Shown here piece after piece: positions 1 to 6,773 of a stretch of DNA of 8,608 nt. The stretch's first letter is position 1. Each line of letters begins with the position of its first letter. Source of the stretch: an uncultured Campylobacter sp. (GTDB lineage Bacteria; Campylobacterota; Campylobacteria; Campylobacterales; Campylobacteraceae); contig NZ_CALHIK010000179.1 of NCBI RefSeq assembly GCF_938030785.1, positions 1 through 8,608 of the forward strand, in the 5' to 3' direction. Both the position numbers and the translations under genes were made by a program. A model generated the notes under the pieces. It was not told the origin of the DNA, did not search any database, and saw only the letters and a list, made by a program, of their open reading frames with translations.

Positions 1-732
1 TGCATCGACTGCCACGGATATATGTTTAAGACCGCGCTTGCGATGCTGCAAAGCGAAGGGGCGAGCTTCATCATCACGGGCGAGGTGCTCGGACAGCGCC
101 CGATGAGCCAACGCGCGCAGGCTCTAGCTCAGGTCGGCGGGCTTAGTGGCGATGAGGAGGGGCTGATCCTACGCCCGCTGTGCGCGAAGCTGCTGCCGCC
201 CACGACGCCCGAGATCAAGGGCTGGGTAGATAGGGGCGCGCTGCTTGACATTAGCGGGCGCGGGCGGGCTAGACAGATGCAGTTGGCGGCAGAGTTCGGC
301 TTTGAGGATTACGAAACGCCCGCGGGAGGCTGTCTACTAACGGTGCAGAGCTTCAGCGAGCGGATCAAGGATGCGGTAAAATTTGAAAAGATCGAAACGC
401 CCGCGGACGCTGAAATTTTAAAATTCGGACGCCATCTGCGCCTGTCTGAGGGCGCTAAGCTCATAATCGGGCGAGATGAGAGCGACAACAAAAAGCTTGC
501 CGCTGTGCAAAATCCAAAATTTAGCGAGATAAAATTTAAAGATGGCGTCGTGGGCGCGCTAAGCCTGCTAAGCAGGGGCGCGAGCGAGGCGGATAGAGAG
601 CTTGCGGCGAGGCTGGCGCTGACCTACGCCAAAACGGACGCCGCGCGCCGCTACGCCCTGCTCATAGACGGCAGCGAGCTGAGCGCAAGCCCCTTTGATA
701 GCAAGGATGCCGCCCGCGAGTATTTTGTGTAG
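1..732 (+). CDS. MnmA/ThiI-like tRNA thiolation-family protein with NFACT-R-like C-terminal domain (5' truncated)
   Basis: The reading frame is open from the first base of the window, so the gene is cut at its 5' end; 243 codons remain before TAG at 730-732. The first visible residues are C-I-D-C-H, a Cys pair found in PP-loop thiouridylase-like proteins. It is followed by T-G-E-V-L-G-Q-R-P-M-S-Q-R (residues 26-38 of the fragment), I-S-G-R-G-R (84-89) and P-A-G-G-C-L-L-T (107-114), whose Cys is a likely second catalytic thiol. From about residue 138 the pattern G-R-H-L-R-L followed by I-I-G-R-D-E-S-D-N matches the NFACT-R-like RNA-binding domain that is often fused to such enzymes. The expected role is sulfur transfer to tRNA, or a related ATP-dependent RNA modification, in the cytoplasm; the exact substrate is not established. 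The ATP-binding PP-loop motif lies upstream of the window. An ATG at 22-24 is internal and not a plausible start, because conserved residues precede it. Confidence 0.75.
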   Translation, partial: CIDCHGYMFKTALAMLQSEGASFIITGEVLGQRPMSQRAQALAQVGGLSGDEEGLILRPLCAKLLPPTTPEIKGWVDRGALLDISGRGRARQMQLAAEFGFEDYETPAGGCLLTVQSFSERIKDAVKFEKIETPADAEILKFGRHLRLSEGAKLIIGRDESDNKKLAAVQNPKFSEIKFKDGVVGALSLLSRGASEADRELAARLALTYAKTDAARRYALLIDGSELSASPFDSKDAAREYFV

Positions 733-770
733 AATTAAATTTTAAGAGCAAAATGGATTCGGTAATCGTC

Positions 771-806
771 AAGCAGACTTTGGCCTGAAAATTTCGGGTC
801 CTGCTT
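771..806 (+). terminator. possible terminator hairpin in the convergent gap
   Basis: The arms AAGCAG (771-776) and CTGCTT (801-806) pair perfectly. Inside them CCTGA (784-788) can pair with TCGGG (794-798), including one G-U. Only three T follow the stem, so it is a weak intrinsic terminator on sequence grounds. It lies 39 bases after the stop of the plus-strand gene and between two convergent genes, which is where one is expected. The rest of 733-890 is AT-rich and shows no convincing gene. Confidence 0.3.
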
Positions 807-890
807 TGTACTAGCCAACCTTATTTAAAACATAAAATTTAAGCGAGCCTTTTGATTGTAAATCACGCCGCTTTCAACCGCGTTTGTCGC

Positions 891-2843
891 TTATCTAAAT
901 AAAAGGCGCCACCAAAATAAGCGTCTTCTTCTATATTCTTTGTAGGGCGATGCGGTAGCGATTGCTAATAATTCGCCCCCGCGCGCTTGTAGTTTAAACT
1001 CATATCCTTGCTTGCCAATATCGATGGTTTGTAACTTTGTATTTTCGTCTATGATTATCGGTTTGCGGCTGTTTATCAGAACAATGTGATCGTCCTTTCG
1101 GATGCTCGGCCTATCGTATTCATCGATTTTTAGCGTAATCTTTACGCCACGCAGATCAAGACTTTCGCTATTTCGCAACACCAAAAATTCATTATTGCGT
1201 TCCGATTTGTCCGTTAAGATAAAATTTAATCTGCCGAAATTTTTTATATCTTTTGCAAATATCGCCGCCGCTTGAATACTAAGCGTGCTGTCTGCGCCAC
1301 CGCCCTCGATCGTACCTAAAATTTCACTTGTAGATAGGATTAGGGTGGAATCTTTTATAGATTTGGCCCTACCTAGGATTACGTTTCCTTTTATTTTAGA
1401 GTATTCAATGGAAAACAGGGTTGCATTAATCTCACCATTCGGTGCGTTAAAGCCGCTTACATCGCCATTGATCAAACAATCTTTTATGCTTATGACATTA
1501 TTTGTAGCGTTTTTGCCGCTTCTGCCCGCAGCTATGCCGCTTTTACGCCCGCTAAATTTAAAGCCTGTAGTCATGCCACTATGAGAGTAAGGTCGGTTTA
1601 GTTTGTTTATCGTGATATTGTTATCCGAAAGCTCACCATCCGCTATCGCTGCTACAATGTAGCCGTCCACCAAAACATCTTCTTCGATTTGAATTTGATT
1701 GGCCGATATATTGCCGCTTGATCTAGCAAATATCACACTGCCTGCAACCGATGCGCTATCTAAATTTATATTATTTCCCGCGATGTCACCCTTGGCAGAA
1801 AATATAGGAAGATCGCCGTCTATACGGGTAAGCAGTGAAATTTCGATATTATTATTTAAAATATTCGCAGAATCTGCCGATGCTATATTTATTATGCTTT
1901 TTATGCGACTTCTTTCAAGTGTGATATTATTTTCTAAGATATTCCCGTTCCTACTTGTTATTAAATTTACCTCATCGATATTAGCAAAAGCGTCGTCTCC
2001 GTCCATAGCATCCACAATTAGTTTATTTTGTGAAATTTCGCCATCCGTGACGATGGCGGTTAGGTTTTTTATATGGTTAAAATATGAAAATTTTATTCTA
2101 TTCTGTGAAATTTTTCCGCTTCCGCTAATTGCTGTTAAATTATTTGAATAGGGGCTACTAAAACGGATAGTATTATCAAGCACATCGCCGCCTGTGATGA
2201 TATTTACTCGGCTGACATTAGAGTCTGAATTTTTGCTGCCCATAGCGTCTATCTCTATTTGATTTTGAGAAATTTTGCCGCTTCCTAAAATCGCAGCTAG
2301 CTCATTTATATGACGAAACAACTTCACTTCCACTAAATTGCCGCGGATATTGCTTTTTTCATTTAAATTTGCTGATATGATATTTATTTTATTTGCAGAA
2401 GTTATATTAAAAGAGATGTTATTGTCGAGTACATTGTTGCCTGCGATGATATTGGCTTCATTGATACGTATTTTGGGATCATCCCACCCACCTGTAGCAT
2501 CTATTTCTATTCTATTTTGTGAAATTTCGTCATTCCCACTAAGTGCGATCAGGGCTTTTATATATTTAAACGAATCAAATTCTACCGAGTTGCGTTTAAT
2601 CGGATGGTCTTTCGAAGCGACTAGAGTTAGGTTATTATCATAGTGAGAATCCGGCAGTTTTAAATTTATCTTATTATCGGAGATCTCGCCATTTGGTGCA
2701 AACACACCAAATCCATCTTTAATCTCTTGTATCTTCAGGGTGGAATTTTTTACCGAGTTTGTCGGTTGCACGGAGCTGGCGGAACTTTGCTCTGTCGCAA
2801 AGAGAAAGGTTGAAAAAATTGCCGCAAACGCTAAGATTTTCAT
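891..2843 (-). CDS. exported repetitive beta-helix protein, autotransporter-passenger-like, without a beta-barrel
   Basis: I do not recognise this 650-residue protein as a named family. Residues 1-22 form a Sec signal peptide (M-K-I-L, then a hydrophobic core, A-x-A-like end near S-S-A). Residues about 49-525 are imperfect repeats of 24-40 residues built on G-x-I-S-x-N-x-I-x-I, with Asn and Ile/Leu/Val at fixed spacings, as in right-handed parallel beta-helices. A larger two-rung unit recurs at 107-144, 191-227 and 270-308 (ISQN...VLDNNI-like). Residues 545-632 (D-D-H-I-V-L-I, then Y-E-F-K-L and G-G-E-L-L-A-I-A) resemble the end of an autotransporter passenger just before the barrel, but the protein stops soon after with an Arg/Trp-rich tail. 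Six D/E-x-N-x-S/T sequons are present (acceptor Asn at 71, 142, 209, 306, 409, 473). AAGAAG lies 4 nt before the ATG. The gene is visibly AT-richer than its neighbours, which suggests fast evolution or transfer. Likely location: periplasm or cell surface; function unknown. Confidence 0.7.
   Translation of the reverse strand: MKILAFAAIFSTFLFATEQSSASSVQPTNSVKNSTLKIQEIKDGFGVFAPNGEISDNKINLKLPDSHYDNNLTLVASKDHPIKRNSVEFDSFKYIKALIALSGNDEISQNRIEIDATGGWDDPKIRINEANIIAGNNVLDNNISFNITSANKINIISANLNEKSNIRGNLVEVKLFRHINELAAILGSGKISQNQIEIDAMGSKNSDSNVSRVNIITGGDVLDNTIRFSSPYSNNLTAISGSGKISQNRIKFSYFNHIKNLTAIVTDGEISQNKLIVDAMDGDDAFANIDEVNLITSRNGNILENNITLERSRIKSIINIASADSANILNNNIEISLLTRIDGDLPIFSAKGDIAGNNINLDSASVAGSVIFARSSGNISANQIQIEEDVLVDGYIVAAIADGELSDNNITINKLNRPYSHSGMTTGFKFSGRKSGIAAGRSGKNATNNVISIKDCLINGDVSGFNAPNGEINATLFSIEYSKIKGNVILGRAKSIKDSTLILSTSEILGTIEGGGADSTLSIQAAAIFAKDIKNFGRLNFILTDKSERNNEFLVLRNSESLDLRGVKITLKIDEYDRPSIRKDDHIVLINSRKPIIIDENTKLQTIDIGKQGYEFKLQARGGELLAIATASPYKEYRRRRLFWWRLLFR
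1920..2525 (-). repeat. three copies of a two-rung coding super-repeat
   Basis: Three diverged copies of a 37-39-residue unit lie at 2412-2525, 2163-2273 and 1920-2036. Each begins I-S-Q-N, continues with V-D-A or I-D-A, runs through an Asp/Gly/Asn-rich variable loop, and ends with L-D-N-N-I or L-E-N-N-I. At the DNA level the word TGAAATTT or AGAAATTT recurs at the ISQN positions on the plus strand. A fourth ISQN (residue 245) lacks the second half. The copies are too diverged for recent slippage and look like old internal duplications. Confidence 0.6.
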
Positions 2844-2878
2844 ATCACTTCTTTAAATTTACGTTTTTAAATTCCTAT

Positions 2879-2944
2879 GCGCGATAAATTTCCAAAAGAG
2901 CGCACATCGTGTATCGCACGCTCAGCTTTGGAATTTTATCGCGC
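2879..2944. repeat. 66-bp nested inverted repeat between nitroreductase and beta-helix genes
   Basis: The left arm GCGCGATAAATTTCCAAA (2879-2896) and the right arm 2927-2944 are inverted copies matching at 17 of 18 positions; the only mismatch is T2889 against T2934. Inside lies a second pair, GAGCG (2898-2902) with CGCTC (2919-2923). The element fills half of the 134-bp intergenic space, 33 bp after the nitroreductase stop and 35 bp before the next ATG. It may be an operon-end terminator or processing structure, or the remnant of a small palindromic element. Confidence 0.8.
2894..2923 (-). terminator. candidate intrinsic terminator of the recA-eno unit (inner hairpin)
   Basis: Read on the minus strand, GAGCG (2923-2919) and CGCTC (2902-2898) form a stem that can be extended by a few mostly G-U pairs, and TTTT (2897-2894) follows directly. 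The T-run is short and is itself part of the outer arm, so inner terminator and outer stem compete for bases. The position just after the nitroreductase gene fits the end of the five-gene transcript. Confidence 0.45.
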
Positions 2945-2977
2945 TGTAAATTTAACGCTCTAAAGCCGCTTGTGAAC

Positions 2978-3607
2978 CTATTCGATCCACTTTACTACGT
3001 CGTCTATGCTGCGGCGGATCTTTTGCGGCTGCGGTTTTACGCGGTAGCCGAAAGGCACGAGCAGCGCCACGCGGCGATCATTCCAATCGATGCCTAAAAT
3101 TTCATTTAGCGCTGTACGATCGAAGCCCTCTATCGGGCAGCTATCAATACCGCGGCTGGCGGCCTCGTTCATCATCACCAAAGCCGGGAACATGCACTGC
3201 GCGTGCGACCAGTGAAATATCGCCTCGTCATCGTTTTTAAAGATCCCGCTTATGGCGTCTTCGTAAAATTTTAACGCAGAGGCCCTTTTCTCCTCGCTTG
3301 CAAACGAGCGGCGGTTTATTGCTTCCGCTATGTAGGTGCCACCCGCTTTGAATTCCTTGATCTTTGCCAAAATCACGACCAGATGCGAGCAGGTGGTGAT
3401 CTGCTGCTGATCCCACGATTTTTCGCGGATCTGCTCACGCAGCGCCTTGTTTTGTACGATCAAAAAATCCCAATGTTCTAACCCCATATAGCTGGGTGCC
3501 AGGATGCCCGCCTGCAAAATGGCGTCAAAATCGGCTTTGCCTACCTTTTTATTCTCGTCGAAAATTTTGCATGCGTGGCGAAATTTCATAATCTCTAAAT
3601 GCGTCAT
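2978..3607 (-). CDS. nitroreductase-family NAD(P)H:flavin oxidoreductase (NfsB/FrxA-like)
   Basis: This 209-residue protein has the usual length of the FMN-dependent nitroreductase fold. Visible family landmarks are R-H-A-C-K-I-F-D (10-17, FMN phosphate-binding Arg region), L-A-P-S-Y-M-G-L-E-H-W (37-46), G-I-D-S-C-P-I-E-G-F-D (153-163) and F-G-Y-R (186-189). The last two are very close to the pattern I recall for H. pylori FrxA, more so than RdxA. Known members reduce nitroaromatics or quinones with NAD(P)H in the cytoplasm and can activate nitroimidazoles; the natural substrate is usually unclear. The start is set by a strong ribosome site, AAGGAG at 3618-3613, five bases before ATG. It sits 13 nt after the cgpA-like gene and is likely the last gene of the recA transcript. 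There is no sign of truncation. Confidence 0.88.
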   Translation of the reverse strand: MTHLEIMKFRHACKIFDENKKVGKADFDAILQAGILAPSYMGLEHWDFLIVQNKALREQIREKSWDQQQITTCSHLVVILAKIKEFKAGGTYIAEAINRRSFASEEKRASALKFYEDAISGIFKNDDEAIFHWSHAQCMFPALVMMNEAASRGIDSCPIEGFDRTALNEILGIDWNDRRVALLVPFGYRVKPQPQKIRRSIDDVVKWIE

Positions 3608-3620
3608 AGCCTCTCCTTGA

Positions 3621-4751
3621 TTAGTTTTTGTAGATCAAATACCCACCATCTTTGCGTCTGATGCTGAGGTTGCCCTCGCGCGAGCGCACGCCGATGCGGT
3701 AGTAGCCGTCCTCTTTAGTGACATTAATGTCGCTAAAGCCGCCGATATTTACAGCAAAGCTCGCGCCGCTAAGCGGGATATCTTGCCGCCAAAACTCCGC
3801 TTCAAGCGTGCCCGAAGCGTTTGCGTCAGAGCTTTTGAAATCGTCTGCGGTAATGAGCTGCACGCTGTCTTTGCGGATGACGAATTTTAGTCCATCGTCA
3901 AATTTAAGCGTCTCTAGCGGTAGCTCCAGGCGCGGCGCGAAGCTTGCGGTAGCCGAAGCTTGCGGAGTTTGGTTTTTTAAATTTGGATCCTTTGAGGTGA
4001 CCGAAACGTCAAGCGCACGCTGAAGCGCAGGCTTTGCACTCGCGCTTATTATGAAATCGTCCTGCCAGTTTATCGAGCGATTTATGTCGATTATTTTTTC
4101 GTGCGAAGCCCCGTCCGAGTCGGTATAGCGCACCGTGATCTGCTCGATCGCAAGCGCATCTGAAGGTAGGCTAAATGATCTTGACGTAAAATTTTTTAGC
4201 GGCGGCGGTGCCACAGGCGGAGTATTGGGCGCTGCCGGTAAAATTTCAGGTCGGATAGGAAGCTCGTCGGGCACTACCAGCGGCATGGTTCCAATCGGCT
4301 GTGAGGCGCTCGTATTAGGTTTTGCGGCATTTGTATCAAGTTTGACCGCGGACGCGCTTGGATCGCTTGCGTTTTCGTCAGGTTTTTTCGCGCCCGAAGC
4401 GGGCTTGGCGCCACTTGCATTTGTGTCCTGCTTTTTCGCGCCGCTTGCATTGGAATCGGTAGAGTTTATATCCTTTGCGGTCGCGAGCGTTTTCGCAGCG
4501 CTTGTGTTTTCGCTCTTCGTGGCATTTGCATTTTTCTTAGCGGCTTGCGGTGCGGCGTTTTGTTTTGCGGCGGTAGCGTTTGCATTTACTCCGCTTTGGC
4601 TCGGTATTAAATTTTTAGGCGCGGTCTGCGTTTTTTCGCCCGCGGGTAAAATTTTAGACGCCGAAACGGTGGCGTTCGCATCCTTTTGCGGCGCCGTTTC
4701 GTTAGCCGAAAAGGCAAATATCGCCAAGCATAAGAAATAGAGCTTTTTCAT
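3621..4751 (-). CDS. cgpA: CgpA-like periplasmic AMIN-domain-type N-glycoprotein
   Basis: This 376-residue protein starts with a signal peptide (M-K-K-L, hydrophobic to about residue 16). Residues 20-155 are a disordered Ala/Asn/Lys/Ser linker, followed by a Pro-rich spacer (160-185) and two beta-rich modules (about 190-260 and 275-376); the last resembles the AMIN fold, which in other proteins binds peptidoglycan. Nine full PglB sequons (D/E-x-N-x-S/T) are visible with acceptor Asn at 26, 96, 101, 111, 127, 224, 311, 343 and 361. C. jejuni Cj1670c (CgpA) is a known N-glycoprotein located, as I recall it, close to eno, so synteny and sequons support the name; I infer orthology without an alignment. 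The ATG overlaps the upstream stop as ATGA, implying translational coupling with the FtsL-like gene. Likely site: periplasm, possibly cell-wall associated. The precise function is unknown. Confidence 0.7.
   Translation of the reverse strand: MKKLYFLCLAIFAFSANETAPQKDANATVSASKILPAGEKTQTAPKNLIPSQSGVNANATAAKQNAAPQAAKKNANATKSENTSAAKTLATAKDINSTDSNASGAKKQDTNASGAKPASGAKKPDENASDPSASAVKLDTNAAKPNTSASQPIGTMPLVVPDELPIRPEILPAAPNTPPVAPPPLKNFTSRSFSLPSDALAIEQITVRYTDSDGASHEKIIDINRSINWQDDFIISASAKPALQRALDVSVTSKDPNLKNQTPQASATASFAPRLELPLETLKFDDGLKFVIRKDSVQLITADDFKSSDANASGTLEAEFWRQDIPLSGASFAVNIGGFSDINVTKEDGYYRIGVRSREGNLSIRRKDGGYLIYKN
4365..4472 (-). repeat. coding array of glycosylation sequons (DxNAS-GAK repeats)
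   Basis: Residues 94-129 of the CgpA-like protein hold four sequons in 36 residues: D-I-N-S-T, D-S-N-A-S, D-T-N-A-S and D-E-N-A-S. Most are followed by the spacer G-A-K-K or G-A-K-P. The short spaced copies suggest growth by local duplication of a sequon-plus-linker unit within a disordered segment. Confidence 0.75.
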
Positions 4752-5518
4752 TTTTTAAGATCCGGATCGAGCGAGCGCCGTTCCAAATAGAGCTTTTGCA
4801 GCTCGGCATTTTCCTTTTTGAGGCGCTCGACGTCGGTAAAGAGAAACGCTTTTTCCCTTTGCAGCTGCCGCAAAACCTCAAATGAGCGCTTGCCGAAAAG
4901 CACGTCGCCGACGAAAACGCCCGCCAAAATGACGCAGATAATCAGTGCGATCGCCGAAAAGATCTGCTTAAACGGCGAAAACGGATTGATAAAATTTAGC
5001 CGCTCTTTAAAAATTTTACGCTTGTTTTTGGTTAAATTTTTCTCGGCATCGGGGACGAAATCTATGTTTTGCGAGTTGAAATTTGAACCCTGCGCGTAGA
5101 AATTAGTGCTTGCGGAGCCCTTATTTAGGGCGCTGAAATTTTCATCCGCGTAGCCGTCCTCTTTTTGCGCGCTAAAATACCCGCTCCCCTCGCCGAAATT
5201 TTTGCCGGCGGCATCATAACTGTCCTGCGTGCTAAAATTTTCGTATGCATAATACTCGGTAAAATTTTCGCTCGAGCTCTCGGCGCCTAAATTTTCGTAG
5301 CCTTTCGGAGTTTTGAAATTTCTACTCGCGTCGTTAGAGCTTTCGCTAACGATGTCGAAATTCCCGTAAATTTCGTCGTCCAAGTCGTCGTAAAGCTCGT
5401 CCGTGCTAGATCGCGCGCGCTTCATCTCATCGCGCGCGCTTATATAATCCGCTCCGTCAGTATAGGTGCGCTGCGCGCCGCCTTTTAAGCCCCGCTTGGA
5501 CTTTTTTTTAAAAAACAT
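4748..5518 (-). CDS. FtsL/DivIC-like single-pass membrane protein with a long disordered N-terminus
   Basis: The protein is 256 residues from the preferred ATG at 5518, which lies one base after the eno stop. An upstream in-frame ATG at 5566 would give 272 residues but lies inside eno and adds no recognisable sequence. A basic start (F-F-K-K-K-S-K-R) is followed by an acidic and then Phe/Tyr/Asn/Ser-rich low-complexity tail with recurring N-F and E-N-F motifs (about 67-151). A basic stretch (164-173) precedes one transmembrane helix (about 185-208), then a leucine/charged coiled coil (about 212-247) and a short tail. This N-in, C-out topology with a periplasmic coiled coil is that of FtsL/FtsB/DivIC divisome proteins. 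The usual cytoplasmic part in that family is far shorter, so the roughly 180-residue tail is unusual. An equivalent small membrane protein lies next to eno in C. jejuni (Cj1671c as I recall). No strong ribosome site precedes 5518; coupling to eno termination is likely. Confidence 0.65.
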   Translation of the reverse strand: MFFKKKSKRGLKGGAQRTYTDGADYISARDEMKRARSSTDELYDDLDDEIYGNFDIVSESSNDASRNFKTPKGYENLGAESSSENFTEYYAYENFSTQDSYDAAGKNFGEGSGYFSAQKEDGYADENFSALNKGSASTNFYAQGSNFNSQNIDFVPDAEKNLTKNKRKIFKERLNFINPFSPFKQIFSAIALIICVILAGVFVGDVLFGKRSFEVLRQLQREKAFLFTDVERLKKENAELQKLYLERRSLDPDLKK

Positions 5519-5519
5519 T

Positions 5520-6773
5520 TTAAATTTTATTTCCCAAAAACTCGTACGTCTCGCGCTCGATCTCAAGCAGGCGGTTGTATTTTGCGTTGCGTTCGCTTCT
5601 TGAGGTCGCGCCCGTTTTGATTTGGCCCGTATTCATCGCGACGGCGAAGTCCGCGATAAAGCTATCCTCGCTCTCGCCGCTTCTGTGGCTCATCACGCAG
5701 CGGTAGCCTTTGCGCTGCGCTAGGCGGATCGTCTGCATAGTTTGGCTGACGGTGCCGATTTGATTTGGTTTGATTAGGATCGCGTTGCCTACACCTTTGG
5801 CGATGCCTTCGCGCAAAATTTTCTCGTTCGTTACAAATAGATCGTCGCCCACGAGCTGCACTTTAGAGCCAAGCCTGCTAGTTAGCTTCGCCCAGCCCGT
5901 CCAGTCGTCCTCGCTTAGGCCGTCTTCGATCGAAAATATCGGATACCTCTCGCAAAGCTGCGCGTATCGCTCTATCAGCTCTTCGCTGCTAAATTCCTTG
6001 CCCTCTAGCTTATATTTGCCGTTTTCGTACAGCTCGCTAGCTGCGACGTCGAGAGCTAGTTTGATCTGCTCGCCCGCTTTGTAGCCAGCTTTTTCGATGG
6101 CTTGCATGATGAGCTTGATCGGCTCTTCGTTGTCGTTTAAATTTGGCGCAAATCCGCCCTCGTCGCCCACTGCCGTGCTATGGCCTGCCGCGTTTAGTAG
6201 GCCTTTTAGCGTGTGGTAAATTTCGCTCGCCGCTCGCAATGCGTCGCTAAATTTATCAAATCCAAACGGCATAATCATAAATTCTTGAAAATCCACGCTG
6301 TTGTTCGCGTGCGCGCCGCCGTTAATTATATTAAACATCGGCACCGGCAGTACGCTAGCGTTCGCGCCGCCCAGGTAGCGATACAAAGGCACGTCAAGGC
6401 TTTTTGCAGCCGCGCGCGCTACCGCCATAGATACGCCAAGCACGGCGTTCGCGCCTAAATTTGAGTAATTATCGGTGCCGTCAAGCTCTCTCATCTCATC
6501 ATCAAGCGCCTTTTGATCAAATGCATCCAGTCCGATCACGGCTTCGGCGATCTGCGAATTTACGTTTTCTACCGCCTTTAGCACGCCCTTGCCGCAGTAT
6601 CTTTCGTCTTTATCGCGAAGCTCCAGCGCCTCGCGTTTGCCCGTACTTGCGCCGCTTGGGACTATCGCGCTTGCTGCGGTGCCGTCGCTTAGAGCGACTG
6701 TCGCCTTCACGGTCGGGTTGCCGCGGCTATCAAGTACTTCTATGGCATAAACATCTTCGATATAAATCATCAT
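5520..6773 (-). CDS. eno: enolase (phosphopyruvate hydratase)
   Basis: This full-length protein of 417 residues converts 2-phosphoglycerate to phosphoenolpyruvate in glycolysis and gluconeogenesis. The expected residues are present: loop S-G-A-S-T-G (40-45), H155, E164, catalytic E205 (G-D-E-G-G), Mg ligands D242, E283 and D310, catalytic base K335 (I-K-P-N-Q), H363 in S-H-R-S-G-E, and K386. It overlaps recA by four bases (6770-6773). Two tandem ATG codons exist (6773 and 6770); the GGAG at 6781-6778 lies 4 nt from the first and 7 nt from the second, so the second start (416 residues) fits spacing better. The close overlap implies cotranscription and coupling with recA, as is typical of Campylobacter, where enolase mostly serves gluconeogenesis. 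Confidence 0.98.
   Translation of the reverse strand: MMIYIEDVYAIEVLDSRGNPTVKATVALSDGTAASAIVPSGASTGKREALELRDKDERYCGKGVLKAVENVNSQIAEAVIGLDAFDQKALDDEMRELDGTDNYSNLGANAVLGVSMAVARAAAKSLDVPLYRYLGGANASVLPVPMFNIINGGAHANNSVDFQEFMIMPFGFDKFSDALRAASEIYHTLKGLLNAAGHSTAVGDEGGFAPNLNDNEEPIKLIMQAIEKAGYKAGEQIKLALDVAASELYENGKYKLEGKEFSSEELIERYAQLCERYPIFSIEDGLSEDDWTGWAKLTSRLGSKVQLVGDDLFVTNEKILREGIAKGVGNAILIKPNQIGTVSQTMQTIRLAQRKGYRCVMSHRSGESEDSFIADFAVAMNTGQIKTGATSRSERNAKYNRLLEIERETYEFLGNKI

Noticed and set aside
976..980. G5 tract near the 3' end of the beta-helix gene as a phase-variation site
   Set aside because: Five G are short for Campylobacter phase variation, and a stop in the alternative frame lies between it and the plausible shifted tail, so it cannot be the shift point.
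1699..2151. 150-codon plus-strand frame opposite the beta-helix gene, with hydrophobic composition
   Set aside because: Hydrophobicity arises from complementing Asn/Asp/Ile codons of the repeats; no ribosome site and no family resemblance.
891..2843. Repeats considered as a CRISPR array or tandem DNA repeat
   Set aside because: The units are diverged, protein-level periodic and of unequal length, with no identical direct repeats and no spacers.
4135..4740. 201-codon plus-strand frame opposite the cgpA-like gene
   Set aside because: It mirrors the Ala-rich low-complexity linker on the other strand, which keeps antisense frames open; no independent start signal or recognisable domain.
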